Under the pieces are notes generated by a model that saw nothing but the letters and a program-made list of their open reading frames with translations, was not told where the DNA came from and made no database searches. Below are positions 36,395 to 46,198 of a stretch of DNA of 64,000 bases, one piece after another (the first letter of the stretch is position 1; every line of letters begins with the position of its first letter). Origin of the DNA: Roseiarcus sp963696665 (GTDB taxonomy: Bacteria > Pseudomonadota > Alphaproteobacteria > Rhizobiales > Beijerinckiaceae); contig CAVOLE010000039.1 in assembly GCA_963696665.1 (NCBI GenBank), positions 293,125-357,124 on the forward strand. The letters are read 5' to 3'. The translations under genes were made by a program, and so were the position numbers.

Positions 36395-37385
36395 ATGACC
36401 GCAACCGCACTGCAAAGCTCCAGCGCCGCTCAGAGCTCGCCGGTCGATCGTTCTCGGGCGCTCGGTCGGCTCAAACTCTCAGACAATGGCTTCCGCTTGC
36501 TGACATTTGGCGCGGCGGTTTTGGTCCTGGTGCTTCTCCTCGGGGTTGTGGTTTCCTTGTTCGTTGGCGCCTTGCCGGCGTTTCGTGAATTCGGCGTCGG
36601 CTTCCTGTTCTCGGACGCCTGGAGTTCCGCCGAAGGAGAAATTCGGCGCCGCGACCGCGATCTACGGCACCCTGGTCACATCGTTGATTGCCATGCTGAT
36701 TGCCGTTCCGATCGGGCTCGGCATTGCGGTTTTCCTGACGGAGCTCTGTTGGTTGCCCTTGCGCCGACCTATCGGGGTCGCAATTGAGCTTCTCGCGGGG
36801 ATTCCGTCCATCATCTTCGGCATCTGGGGCGTCTATTATTTCCGGCCGGTGATGCAGAGCTATATCCAGCCGTTCCTGATCAATACGCTCGGCACCGTCC
36901 CCGGCATTGGCTTGCTCTTCCAGGGGCCGCCATTCGGCTACGGCGTGCTCACTGCGGGGCTGATTCTCGCGCTGATGATCCTGCCCTTTATCACCGCAGT
37001 GTCGCGCGACGTCTTCGACACGGTTCCCCCAGTGCTCAAGGAGGCGGCCTACGGTATCGGAGCGACCACCTTCGAGGTTGTTGGAAACATCGTCATTCCC
37101 TTTACCCGCGTCGGAGTGATCGGTGGCGTGATGCTGGCGCTCGGCCGCGCGCTCGGCGAAACGATGGCGGTGACCTTCGTGGTCGGCAACGCCACGAAGA
37201 TTCAATCCTCCATACTTGCCCAAGGCACGACGATCTCGGCGATGATCGCAAACCAGTTCGCCGACGCCGATCCGGGGCTCTTCACCTCGTCGCTGCTGGC
37301 GCTCGGCTTCATCCTGTTCGTCATCACCTTCCTAGTTCTCGCGGCCGCGCGCTGGATGTTGGCCCGCATGCAATTGAAGGCCTAA
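36395..37385 (+). pseudogene. pstC: Phosphate ABC transporter permease PstC, one-base frameshift near codon 80
   Basis: The first 80 codons (MTATALQSSSAAQSSPVDRS, a hydrophobic span VLVLVLLLGVVVSLFVGALP, then GVGFLFSDAWSSAE) are in frame with the ATG at 36395. The continuation KFGAATAIYGTLVTSLIAML to the natural end ARWMLARMQLKA is in the +1 frame. One extra A or G near 36632-36641 explains this. The permease signature is intact (LKEAAYGIGATTFEVVGNIV, then GRALGETMAVTFVVGNA). Loss of PstC would abolish the high-affinity uptake encoded by intact neighbours, so a sequence error is the likelier reading. Followed after five bases by pstA. Confidence 0.87.
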
Positions 37386-37390
37386 GGTCA

Positions 37391-38236
37391 ATGACGGCGG
37401 CTTCCTACGCGACGCGCAAGGCGCGCAACAGCATCTGGACGATCCTCGCTTATGCGGCGACGGCTCTGGGCTTGGTCATGCTCGGGATCATTTTGGTCAC
37501 GCTGATTTGGAACGGTATCGGGGGGCTATCGCTCGACGTCTTCACCAAGAATACGGCGCCGCCCGGCGTCGTCGGCGGCTTGCTTAACTCGATCGTTGGC
37601 AGCTTTATCATGACCGGGATCGGCCTGGCCCTCGGAGCGCCGATTGGCATTCTCGCGGGCACGTATCTGGCCGAATATGGCGCGAATTCCCGCCTCTCCT
37701 CCGTCGTGCGCTTCATCAATGACATTCTGTTGAGCGCGCCCTCGATCATCATCGGCCTATTCGTCTACGAATTGTTGGTGGCGCCGGTCGGGCATTTCTC
37801 TGCACTTGCGGGCGCCGTCTCGCTCGCGGTGCTCGGCGCGCCGATCATGGTGCGCACGACCGAAGACATGCTGAACCTTGTGCCGAACACGCTGCGCGAG
37901 GCGGCCTCCGCGCTCGGCATGCCGCGTTCGCTCGTCATTCGCCACGTCGCCTACCGGGCCGTCATATCCGGCTTGGTCACTGGCGTGCTTCTCGCGATCG
38001 CGCGTATGACCGGCGAGACCGCGCCGCTCATCTTCACCGCGCTTGGCAATTCGCTGTTCACGGCCGACCCGCGCGGGCCGATGTCGGCTCTGCCGCTCAT
38101 CATTTACGAATTCGCCCGCAGCCCCTACGCCGAACAACAAAAGCTCGCGTGGACAGGCGCTTTGCTCCTGACGTTCGCGGTCTTGGCGCTGAGCATCTTG
38201 GCTCGGGTTCTTTCGGCGACGGCCAGGCGGAAGTAG
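37391..38236 (+). CDS. pstA: Phosphate ABC transporter permease PstA
   Basis: 281 residues with six hydrophobic spans beginning TILAYAATALGLVMLGIILV. The EAA-type loop contacting the ATPase reads NLVPNTLREAASALGMPRSL and is followed by IARMTGETAPLIFTALGNSL, typical of PstA. Forms the membrane channel with PstC. Five bases downstream of pstC and 21 ahead of pstB, so one transcript. Confidence 0.95.
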   Translation: MTAASYATRKARNSIWTILAYAATALGLVMLGIILVTLIWNGIGGLSLDVFTKNTAPPGVVGGLLNSIVGSFIMTGIGLALGAPIGILAGTYLAEYGANSRLSSVVRFINDILLSAPSIIIGLFVYELLVAPVGHFSALAGAVSLAVLGAPIMVRTTEDMLNLVPNTLREAASALGMPRSLVIRHVAYRAVISGLVTGVLLAIARMTGETAPLIFTALGNSLFTADPRGPMSALPLIIYEFARSPYAEQQKLAWTGALLLTFAVLALSILARVLSATARRK

Positions 38237-38257
38237 GCATTGTGAGGGCTAAGAGCG

Positions 38258-39058
38258 ATGAGCGACGTTGAGGCCCAGGGGCCGCCCAGGGCGCCGGTTG
38301 GGGAAACGGAGAAGGTTCAGGTGCGCAAGCTCAATTTCTATTACGGGCAGACGCGGGCGCTCAAGGACGTGTCGCTCAATCTGTTCAAGGGTCAGGTGAC
38401 GGCGTTCATCGGCCCTTCGGGCTGCGGCAAGTCGACGCTTCTGCGCGTTTTGAACCGCATGTATGACCTTTATCCCGGCCAGCGCGCCGAGGGCGAGGTC
38501 CTGCTCGATGGGGAGAACATCCTCTCGCCCAGCCTCGACCTCAATCTCTTGCGTTCGCGCGTCGGCATGGTGTTCCAGAAGCCGACGCCGTTTCCGATGA
38601 CGATCTATGACAACATCGCCTTTGGCATCCGTCTCTATGAAAAGCTGCCGAAGTCGGAGATGGACGCCAGGGTCGAATTGGCTTTGAGCCGCGCGGCCTT
38701 GTGGGGCGAGGTCAAGAACAAGCTGAACGCCAGCGGGCTTAGCCTGTCGGGCGGCCAGCAGCAGCGCTTGTGCATCGCGCGCACGGTGGCGATCAGCCCG
38801 GAAGTGATCCTGTTCGACGAGCCGGCGTCGGCGCTCGATCCGATCTCGACCGCCAAGATCGAGGAACTGATCGACGAATTGTCGGGCGACTACACGATCG
38901 CGATCGTCACCCACAACATGCAGCAGGCGGCGCGCGTGTCGCAATTCACCGCCTTCATGTATTTGGGCGAGATGGTCGAGTTCGATGAGACGAACACGGT
39001 GTTCACCGCGCCGCGCGACAAGCGCACGCAGGATTACGTGACTGGCCGCTTCGGCTGA
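38258..39058 (+). CDS. pstB: Phosphate ABC transporter ATP-binding protein PstB
   Basis: 266 residues. VQVRKLNFYYGQTRALKDVS opens the ATPase, with Walker A GPSGCGKSTLLRVLNRM, the Q-loop MVFQKPTPFPMTIYDN, the signature LSGGQQQRLCIARTVAISPE, Walker B VILFDEPASALDPIST and the switch histidine in IAIVTHNMQQAARVS. The end, DKRTQDYVTGRFG, is specific for PstB. Powers phosphate import by PstCA. Confidence 0.96.
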   Translation: MSDVEAQGPPRAPVGETEKVQVRKLNFYYGQTRALKDVSLNLFKGQVTAFIGPSGCGKSTLLRVLNRMYDLYPGQRAEGEVLLDGENILSPSLDLNLLRSRVGMVFQKPTPFPMTIYDNIAFGIRLYEKLPKSEMDARVELALSRAALWGEVKNKLNASGLSLSGGQQQRLCIARTVAISPEVILFDEPASALDPISTAKIEELIDELSGDYTIAIVTHNMQQAARVSQFTAFMYLGEMVEFDETNTVFTAPRDKRTQDYVTGRFG

Positions 39059-39073
39059 CGGGAGGATTGGGCC

Positions 39074-39799
39074 GTGGCGGATCAGCACACTGTCAGAGCT
39101 TACGACAAGGATCTCGACCTGCTCGAGCGGCGGATCGCCGAGATGGGCGGCTTGGCCGAGAAAATGGTGATCGATGCGGTGGACGCGCTTTCTTCAGGCG
39201 ACGCGGCGCTTGCGCATCAGGTGGTGGAGACCGATCCCAGGCTCGACACGCTTCAGCGCGAGATCGAGGAGCAGGCGACGCTGACGATCGCGCGAAGGCA
39301 GCCGGTGGCGATCGACTTGCGCGAGATCATCGGCGCCATTCGGGTCGCGGGCGATCTCGAGCGGGTGGGGGATCTCGCCAAGAACATCGCGCGCCGCTCG
39401 GTCAAGATCGGCGTCGAAGGCCGGGCGCCCCACGCGATTGTCGGCATCAGGCACATGAACGAATTCGCCACCGAACTGATGAAGGACGTGCTCGACGCCT
39501 ACGCCCAGCGCGACGTCGAGCGGGCGCGCGACGTGTGGGAGCGCGACGCCGAGCTCGACGCGCTCGAGGATTCGGTGTTCCGCGACCTGCTCACGCATAT
39601 GATGGAGGATCCGCGCAACATCACGTTCTGCGCTCATCTTCTGTTTTGCTCGAAGAACATCGAGCGGATCGGCGACCACGCGACCAACATCGCCGAGACC
39701 GTGGTCTATCTGGTGACGGGTTCGACGCTGCCGACCGATCGGCCGCGCGGCGGCCCGGACGCGGAGATCGCGGCTGAGACGAACGGGGCGCGCCGATGA
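39074..39799 (+). CDS. phoU: Phosphate signalling regulator PhoU
   Basis: 241 residues, GTG start. Two PhoU three-helix repeats: YDKDLDLLERRIAEMGGLAE with VDALSSGDAALAHQVVETD, and the second beginning MNEFATELMKDVLDAYAQRD. The metal-binding acidic motifs are visible in ERVGDLAKNIARRS and ERIGDHATNIAETVVYLVTG. Links PstB activity to the PhoR/PhoB system and represses the Pho regulon when phosphate is plentiful. Its stop overlaps the phoB start by four bases. Confidence 0.94.
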   Translation: MADQHTVRAYDKDLDLLERRIAEMGGLAEKMVIDAVDALSSGDAALAHQVVETDPRLDTLQREIEEQATLTIARRQPVAIDLREIIGAIRVAGDLERVGDLAKNIARRSVKIGVEGRAPHAIVGIRHMNEFATELMKDVLDAYAQRDVERARDVWERDAELDALEDSVFRDLLTHMMEDPRNITFCAHLLFCSKNIERIGDHATNIAETVVYLVTGSTLPTDRPRGGPDAEIAAETNGARR

Positions 39800-40536
39800 A
39801 CCAGGCGCGCAAGGACATCGCGCGTGCCGGGCTTCCGTCGGCGCCGCGAATCCTGATCGTCGAGGACGAATCGGATCTGTCTTTGCTCTTAGGCTACAAC
39901 CTCGAGGCGGAAGGCTATGTGGTCGAGAACGTCGAGCGCGGCGACGAAGCGGAGCTCAGGCTCGCGGAAAATGCGCCCGACCTGGTGATCCTCGATTGGA
40001 TGCTGCCGGGCGTCTCGGGTCTCGAGATCTGCCGACGCTTGCGGGCGCGCGAATTGACCCGCACCCTTCCGGTGATCATGGTCACCGCGCGAGGGGAAGA
40101 GGCTGAACGTGTCCGCGGTCTCTCCGTCGGCGCCGACGATTATGTCGTAAAACCCTTTTCGGTGCCCGAGCTCATGGCGCGGGTGCGCGCGCTTTTAAGG
40201 CGCAGCCGGCCCGAGCGGATCGCCGAGCGTCTCTATGCCGGCGATCTCGATCTCGACCGGGAGACGCGGCGGGTGAGGCGCGGCGCGCGCGACATCCATT
40301 TAGGTCCCACCGAGTTCAGGTTGCTCGAATATCTCCTGGAGAAGCCGGGGCGGGTGTTCTCGCGCGCGCAATTGCTCGATGGCGTGTGGGGCCAGGCGGC
40401 GGAGATCGACGAGCGCACGGTCGACGTCCATGTCGGGCGCCTGCGCAAGGCCCTGTCACGCGGCCGCGAACGCGACCCCATCCGAACCGTCCGCGGAACC
40501 GGCTACGCCTTCGACGAAACCTTCGGGAAGCCGTGA
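39796..40536 (+). CDS. phoB: Phosphate regulon response regulator PhoB
   Basis: 246 residues. The receiver domain has the acidic pair in ILIVEDESDLSLLLGYNLEA, the phospho-acceptor aspartate in DLVILDWMLPGVSGLEICRR and the conserved lysine in DDYVVKPFSVPELMARVRAL. The OmpR-type winged helix follows (LGPTEFRLLEYLLEKPGRVF, then IDERTVDVHVGRLRKAL and IRTVRGTGYAFDETF). It would bind the PHO box at 35169-35197. No phoR kinase gene is present in the window. Confidence 0.92.
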   Translation: MNQARKDIARAGLPSAPRILIVEDESDLSLLLGYNLEAEGYVVENVERGDEAELRLAENAPDLVILDWMLPGVSGLEICRRLRARELTRTLPVIMVTARGEEAERVRGLSVGADDYVVKPFSVPELMARVRALLRRSRPERIAERLYAGDLDLDRETRRVRRGARDIHLGPTEFRLLEYLLEKPGRVFSRAQLLDGVWGQAAEIDERTVDVHVGRLRKALSRGRERDPIRTVRGTGYAFDETFGKP

Positions 40537-40765
40537 GGCAACGCATCCTGATGGCTCCAATTCCCGGCTTGCCCCGCGAATAGCGGCGCGCATCTGATTC
40601 ACACTGAGATCGCCTGCGAATGCGCCGATCGTCCACGCGACTCACGAAAGCGTGACATCCTCAAGGGATCGCTCGCCACTGTGGAACGATGATAGGCTGT
40701 TAGCTATTCTGGCAGCGCAGTATGATTATGAAACGCCCAGCGACCAATCAAAGCGGAGGAAGATG

Positions 40766-41992
40766 ATGAACGCCGCAACCCGACGCGATCTTTTGGCTGG
40801 CGCAGCCGTGGGCGCAGGCGCGTTGCTCGGCGCAACGGCCGCCAACGCCGCCGAGCAGATTCCCGAGCCAAGCCGCGCGCCCGGCGTCGGCGGCACAGAT
40901 CCCGTCCCAGGCAACGTAGCGCGCGAGGCCCAGAACCCAGACCTCGTCAATCCGCCCGCGACCGATTCCGGAACCCTGCCCAATCTGAGGTTTTCCTTCG
41001 CCGACGCGCATATCCGGCAGTCCAGCGGCGGCTGGACGCGTCAGGTCACCGCGCGCGAGCTTGGCGTTTCGAAAACGATCGCCGGCGTGAACATGCGGCT
41101 GAATGCCGGCGGCGTCCGCGAGCTTCATTGGCACAAGCAGGCGGAATGGGCCTACATGCTTTACGGAACGGCTCGCATCACGGCGATCGACCCGCACGGC
41201 CGCAACTTCATCGACGACGTGGGTGTCGGGGATCTTTGGTATTTTGCCGGCGGCATTCCCCATTCAATCCAAGGCCTTGGTCCGGACGGGTGCGAGTTTC
41301 TCCTCGTATTCGACGATGGCGACTTCGACGAGGACGATACGTTCTTGCTCAGCGACTGGTTCAAGCACACACCCTCCGACGTTCTCAGCAAGAATTTCGG
41401 CGTGCCGGCGGATCTGTTCGGACACACGCCCGACCCGAGCAAGCTTTACATCTTCAAAGCGCCGGTCCCCGGTCCGCTCGGCCCGGATAAACTCATGGGC
41501 GCCGAGCCGGTTCCCGAAACCTTCAGCCATCACTTGCTCGCGCAGGAGCCGATCCGCACCAAGAGCGGAACCGTGCGAATCGCCGATTCGAGCGTATTTC
41601 ACGCCTCCAAAAAAATCGCTGCCGCCCTCGTCGAGGTCGAGCCTGGAGGAATGCGTGAGCTGCATTGGCACCCCAACACCGATGAATGGCAATATTACAT
41701 CGAAGGCCAGGCGCGTATGGGCGTGTTCGCGTCGGCCGGCCAAGCGAGGACGTTTGATTTCGGCGGCGGAGATGTCGGCTATGTCCCGTTCGCCATGGGC
41801 CATTATATCGAAAACACCGGCTCCAAACCTTTGCGCTTCCTGGAGATGTTCAAAAGCAGCTACTACGCTGACCTGTCGCTCAACCAGTGGCTGGCATTGA
41901 CGCCGCCCGAACTCGTCAAGGTGCATCTCGAGTTGAACCAGCAGTTCATGGACGCGCTGAGAAAGACCAAGGCGCCGATCGTGCCGGCCTGA
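40766..41992 (+). CDS. oxdC: Oxalate decarboxylase (bicupin), Tat-exported
   Basis: Splits oxalate into formate and CO2 using Mn. I take the second of two adjacent ATGs (40766), six bases after GGAGG; the product has 408 residues. A twin-arginine signal (NAATRRDLLAGAAVGAGALL, cleavage near ANAAE) sends the folded enzyme to the periplasm. Each cupin shows its metal motif: ELHWHKQAEWAYMLYG and ELHWHPNTDEWQYYIEG. The lid over the active site reads FDEDDTFLLSDW, aligning Glu with Glu162 of the Bacillus OxdC lid SENST; the flanking residues differ. It directly precedes the formate dehydrogenase genes, which would use its product. Confidence 0.9.
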   Translation: MNAATRRDLLAGAAVGAGALLGATAANAAEQIPEPSRAPGVGGTDPVPGNVAREAQNPDLVNPPATDSGTLPNLRFSFADAHIRQSSGGWTRQVTARELGVSKTIAGVNMRLNAGGVRELHWHKQAEWAYMLYGTARITAIDPHGRNFIDDVGVGDLWYFAGGIPHSIQGLGPDGCEFLLVFDDGDFDEDDTFLLSDWFKHTPSDVLSKNFGVPADLFGHTPDPSKLYIFKAPVPGPLGPDKLMGAEPVPETFSHHLLAQEPIRTKSGTVRIADSSVFHASKKIAAALVEVEPGGMRELHWHPNTDEWQYYIEGQARMGVFASAGQARTFDFGGGDVGYVPFAMGHYIENTGSKPLRFLEMFKSSYYADLSLNQWLALTPPELVKVHLELNQQFMDALRKTKAPIVPA

Positions 41993-42188
41993 ACGCAACT
42001 TCCGGTAAAGGTCGACAAAGTGTGGAATTCAGTTGCGAAGCGCCGCGATGTTTCGATCTGTCCATTGGGATAGAGCGCCTTCGCTGTCTTCACAGGGCCG
42101 ACGTTTGTCGCTACGCTATGGATCAATCGCCGTGCGCCCGCGGGTTACCTGTCGCGCGAGCCGTGCGCCGCAACGCCGGGAGAGTCTC

Positions 42189-45100
42189 ATGCAACTCAGT
42201 CGTCGCGGTTTCATAAAGATTACCGCTGCCGGACTTGCGGCATCGAGCCTGGGCGCTCTTGGCTTCGGCGGCGCGGGGGAAGCTCTGGCCGGATCGGTGC
42301 GGCCGTTCAAGCTGACCGCGGCCAGCGAGACGCGCAACACCTGCACCTATTGCTCAGTCGCCTGCGGCATCCTGATCTACACCCTCGGCGATCGGGCCAA
42401 GAATGCAGTGTCCGACATCATACACATCGAGGGCGATCCGGATCATCCCGTCAATCGCGGCACGCTCTGCCCGAAGGGATCGGCGCTCTTGGACATCGTC
42501 CATTCGCCCGGCCGCCTCAAGGTTCCCAAATACCGCGCGCCAGGCGCAAACGAGTTCAAGGAAGTCTCATGGGACTTCGCGCTCGACCGCATCGCGAAGC
42601 TGATGAAGGAAGATAGGGACAAGAACTTCATCGCCAAGAATAAGGACGGGACGACGGTCAACCGCTGGCTCTCGACCGGCATGCTGGCGGCTTCAGCGTC
42701 GTCCAACGAGACAGCCTTCATCACCTGGAAGATTACTCGCGCTCTCGGCATGGTGGTGTTCGACAACCAGGCGCGCGTCTGACACGGACCGACGGTGGCC
42801 AGTTTGGCCCCATCATTCGGTCGTGGCGCGATGACCAACACCTGGCAGGACATCAAGAACGCCAACGTCGTTGTGGTCATGGGCGGCAATGCCGCCGAGG
42901 CCCATCCGTGCGGCTTCAAATGGGTTATCGAAGCGAAGATCGAGAACGGCGCGAAGCTGGTCGTTATCGACCCGCGCTTCACCCGCACCGCCTCGGTCGC
43001 GGACGTCTATGCGCCGATCCGTCCCGGCACGGACATCGCCTTCTTGAGCGGCGTCATCCGGCATTTGCTGGAAAAGGATCATATTCAGCACGAGTACGTC
43101 CGCGCCTATACCAACGCCAGCCTCATCGTGAAAGATGGCTTCGGCTTCGAGGATGGGCTCTTCACCGGATACGATGAGGACAGGCGCGCGTACGACAAGT
43201 CGAGTTGGGACTACGAGAAGGACGATCAGGGCTTCGCCAAGGTCGACGACACGTGGCAGAATCCGCATTGCGTCATCAATCTCTTGCGCAAACACGTCGA
43301 CCGCTACACGCCGCAGATGGTGTCGCGCATTTGCGGCACGCCGCCGGAGAAATTCCTGCAGATCTGCGACCTGTTCGCCTCGTGCTCTGCGCCGGACAAG
43401 GCGCTGACGAGCCTGTTCGCGCTCGGCTGGACCCAGCATTCGGTCGGCTCCCAGAACATCCGCACGATGGCGATGGTGCAGCTCTTGCTCGGCAATATCG
43501 GCGTGGCGGGTGGGGGCATGAATGCGCTGCGCGGCCATTCCAACATCCAAGGCCTCACTGACATCGGCCTCCTGTCAAACCTCATCCCCGGCTACCTAAC
43601 CCTGCCGAAGGACAAGGAAGCGACGTTCGACGACTACATGAAGACGCGCCAATATAAGCCGCTGCGTCCGGGTCAGGTCAGCTACTGGCAGAACTACAGG
43701 AAGTTCTTCGTCAGCTTCCAGAAGGCGATGTTCGGCGACGCCGCGCGCGCCGACAACAGCTGGGCCTACGATTGGCTGCCCAAGCTCGACATTCCGCTCT
43801 ACGACATCATCAAGGCCTTCGAAATGATGGCGAACGGCGAGATGAATGGCTACATTTGTCAGGGCTTCAACCCGATGCAGGCCTTCCCCGATCAGGGCAA
43901 GATCCGCCGTGGTCTCAGCAAACTCAAATACCTCGTCGTGATGGACCCGCTCGACACGGAGACGTCGCGCTTCTGGGAGAATTTCGGTCCGTACAATCCC
44001 TCCGATCCGGCCTCGATCCAGACGGAGGTGTTCCAACTTCCCACCACCTGCTTCGCTGAAGAGAATGGCGCGCTCGTCAACTCGGCGCGATGGCTGCAAT
44101 GGCACTGGAAGGCCGCCCCCCCGCCGGGGCAAGCGCAATCCGACATCTGGATCATGTCCGGCCTCTTCCACCGGCTGCGTGAGATGTATCGCAAGGACGG
44201 CGGCGCGCTTCCGGACCCGCTCATCAATCTGACCTGGAATTACGTCAATCCCGTAGATCCCGATCCTGAGGACGTGGCGAAGGAGATGAACGGCCGCGCT
44301 CTCAAGGATCTCAAGGACAATAACGGTCAGGTCACTGCGCGCGCCGGCGAGTTGTTGAACGGCTTCGCGCAATTGACAGACGACGGCTCGACTGCGTCAG
44401 GCTGCTGGATCTTCTCCGGGTGCTACACCGAGAAGGGCAACCAGATGGCGCGTCGCGACGCGAGCGACCCGCGCGAGCAGGGCATCGCGCCGGGCTGGGC
44501 CTGGGCTTGGCCGGCGAACCGGCGCATTCTCTATAACCGGGCGAGCGCAGACCTGAACGGCAAGGCCTGGAATCCGGCGAAGCCGATCATCGAATGGAAT
44601 GGCGCGAAATGGGTCGGCGTCGACGTGCCGGACTTTGCGCCGACAACGCCGCCAAACACTGGAGTCGGCCCCTTCATCATGCAGGCGGAAGGCTTAGGGC
44701 GCCTTTTCGCGCTCGACCAGATGGTTGAAGGGCCATTCCCCGAGCATTACGAGCCGCTGGAGTTGCCGTCGGAGAACGTGCTGCATCCCATGGTGCGCAG
44801 CAATCCGGTGGCCCGCGTGTTCGCAGACGATCGGGCGGCCTTCGGGACGCCGGCCGAGTTCCCTTATGTCGGCACCACGTATCGTCTGACCGAGCACTTC
44901 CACTTCTGGACCAAGCACGCGCTGATCAACGCGATTCTCCAGCCGGAGCAATTCGTCGAGATCGGAGAGGCTTTGGCCAAGGAGAAAGGCATCGAGCAGG
45001 GCGGCTGGGTGCGCGTCGCGTCGAAGCGCGGCGCGGTCGTCTGTAAGGCCTACGTGACCAAGCGCATCAAGCCGATGACCGTCGACGGCAAGCCGACGCA

Positions 45101-45260
45101 TGTGATCGGCGTGCCGCTGCATTGGGGCTTCACTGGCCAGACACTCAAGGGCTACGCCGCGAACGCGCTGACGCCGTCAGTCGGCGACGCCAACACGCAG
45201 ACGCCCGAGTTCAAGGCGTTTCTGGTCAATCTCGAGAAAGTTGCGGCGCCCGTGGCGTAA
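42189..45260 (+). CDS. fdnG: Selenocysteine formate dehydrogenase (FDH-N/O type), catalytic alpha subunit
   Basis: Membrane-associated periplasmic enzyme oxidising formate to CO2. I join two stretches of one frame across the TGA at 42780-42782 (codon 198): upstream NQARV and downstream HGPTVASLAPSFGRGAMTN match E. coli FdnG around Sec196. The total is 1023 residues, the family length. A Tat signal (MQLSRRGFIKITAAGLAASS) precedes the [4Fe-4S] cysteines CTYCSVACG and TLCPKGSALL. The molybdopterin-binding body follows (HSVGSQNIRTMAMVQLLLGN; GVAGGGMNALRGHSNIQGLT). A SECIS-like hairpin starts just after the TGA. Requires selA, selB and selC outside this window. Confidence 0.95.
42787..42822 (+). 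promoter_or_regulatory. SECIS-like hairpin for selenocysteine insertion
   Basis: Starts four bases after the TGA: GACCG (42787-42791) pairs with CGGTC (42818-42822), and inner GGCC (42797-42800) pairs with GGCC (42806-42809) around the loop AGTTT. Size, spacing from the stop and the GU-containing loop resemble bacterial SECIS elements bound by SelB. Confidence 0.7.
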
Positions 45261-45271
45261 AGGGTCCTCCC

Positions 45272-46198
45272 ATGTCCGATCTGCAGTCGCAGAACTTCAT
45301 CCGCATCTCGGCCACGACCATCACGCCGCCTTCGGTCCGCAGGCACGAGCAGGAGGTCGCCAAGCTTATCGACGTCACTAGGTGCATCGGCTGCAAGGCG
45401 TGTCAGGCCGCCTGCATGGAATGGAACGACCTGCGCGGCGAAATCGGCCATTTCGAGGGCACCTACGACAATCCCCTCGACCTCGACCCGAACACCTGGA
45501 CGCTGATGCGCTTCACCGAATGGGAGAACGATCAGGGCAATCTCGAATGGCTGATCCGCAAGGACGGCTGCATGCATTGCGAGGATCCGGGCTGCCTCAA
45601 GGCCTGCCCCGCGCCCGGCGCGATCGTGCAATACGCCAACGGCATCGTCGACTTCATCAGCGAGAACTGCATCGGCTGCGGCTATTGCATCAAGGGCTGC
45701 CCGTTCAACATTCCGCGTGTCAGCAAGGTCGACCACAAATCCTACAAATGCACGCTCTGCTCCGACCGGGTGACCGTTGGCCGTGAGCCGGCCTGCGTGA
45801 AGGCCTGTCCGACTGGCGCGATCATGTTCGGCTCGAAGACGGACATGACGCATTGGGCGGGCGAGCGCGTCATCGATCTCAAGTCGCGCGGCTTTGAAAA
45901 CGCAGGGCTCTACGATCCTCCGGGCGTCAGCGGCACGCATGTGATGTATGTGCTGCATCACGCCGACCGCCCCTCGATCTACGCGGGCCTGCCGGACCAT
46001 CCGAGGATCAGCCCGCTCGTTGAAATCTGGAAGGGCGTGCTGAAGCCGCTCGCAGTCGCAGGCGTCGCGCTCGCCGCGGTTGCGGGATTCTTCCACTGGA
46101 TCACGGCGGGGCCGAACGAGGTGCAACCCGAGGACGACATCGCGGCGGCGAATCTCATCCGCGAGCAGGCCGGCGAAACCAGGGGACGCGCGACATGA
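45272..46198 (+). CDS. fdnH: Formate dehydrogenase beta subunit, four-cluster ferredoxin
   Basis: 308 residues from the ATG at 45272. Sixteen cysteines in four [4Fe-4S] groups: CIGCKACQAACMEW, CMHCEDPGCLKACPAPGAI, CIGCGYCIKGCPFNIP and CTLCSDRVTVGREPACVKAC. The C-terminal hydrophobic helix (LKPLAVAGVALAAVAGFFHW) anchors it to the membrane. Carries electrons from the alpha subunit to the cytochrome b subunit. Eleven bases after fdnG, four-base overlap with the gamma gene. Confidence 0.94.
   Translation: MSDLQSQNFIRISATTITPPSVRRHEQEVAKLIDVTRCIGCKACQAACMEWNDLRGEIGHFEGTYDNPLDLDPNTWTLMRFTEWENDQGNLEWLIRKDGCMHCEDPGCLKACPAPGAIVQYANGIVDFISENCIGCGYCIKGCPFNIPRVSKVDHKSYKCTLCSDRVTVGREPACVKACPTGAIMFGSKTDMTHWAGERVIDLKSRGFENAGLYDPPGVSGTHVMYVLHHADRPSIYAGLPDHPRISPLVEIWKGVLKPLAVAGVALAAVAGFFHWITAGPNEVQPEDDIAAANLIREQAGETRGRAT

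Noticed and set aside
42780..42782. Premature stop splitting the formate dehydrogenase gene
   Set aside because: Position, flanking residues and the following hairpin match selenocysteine recoding, so it is read as one gene.
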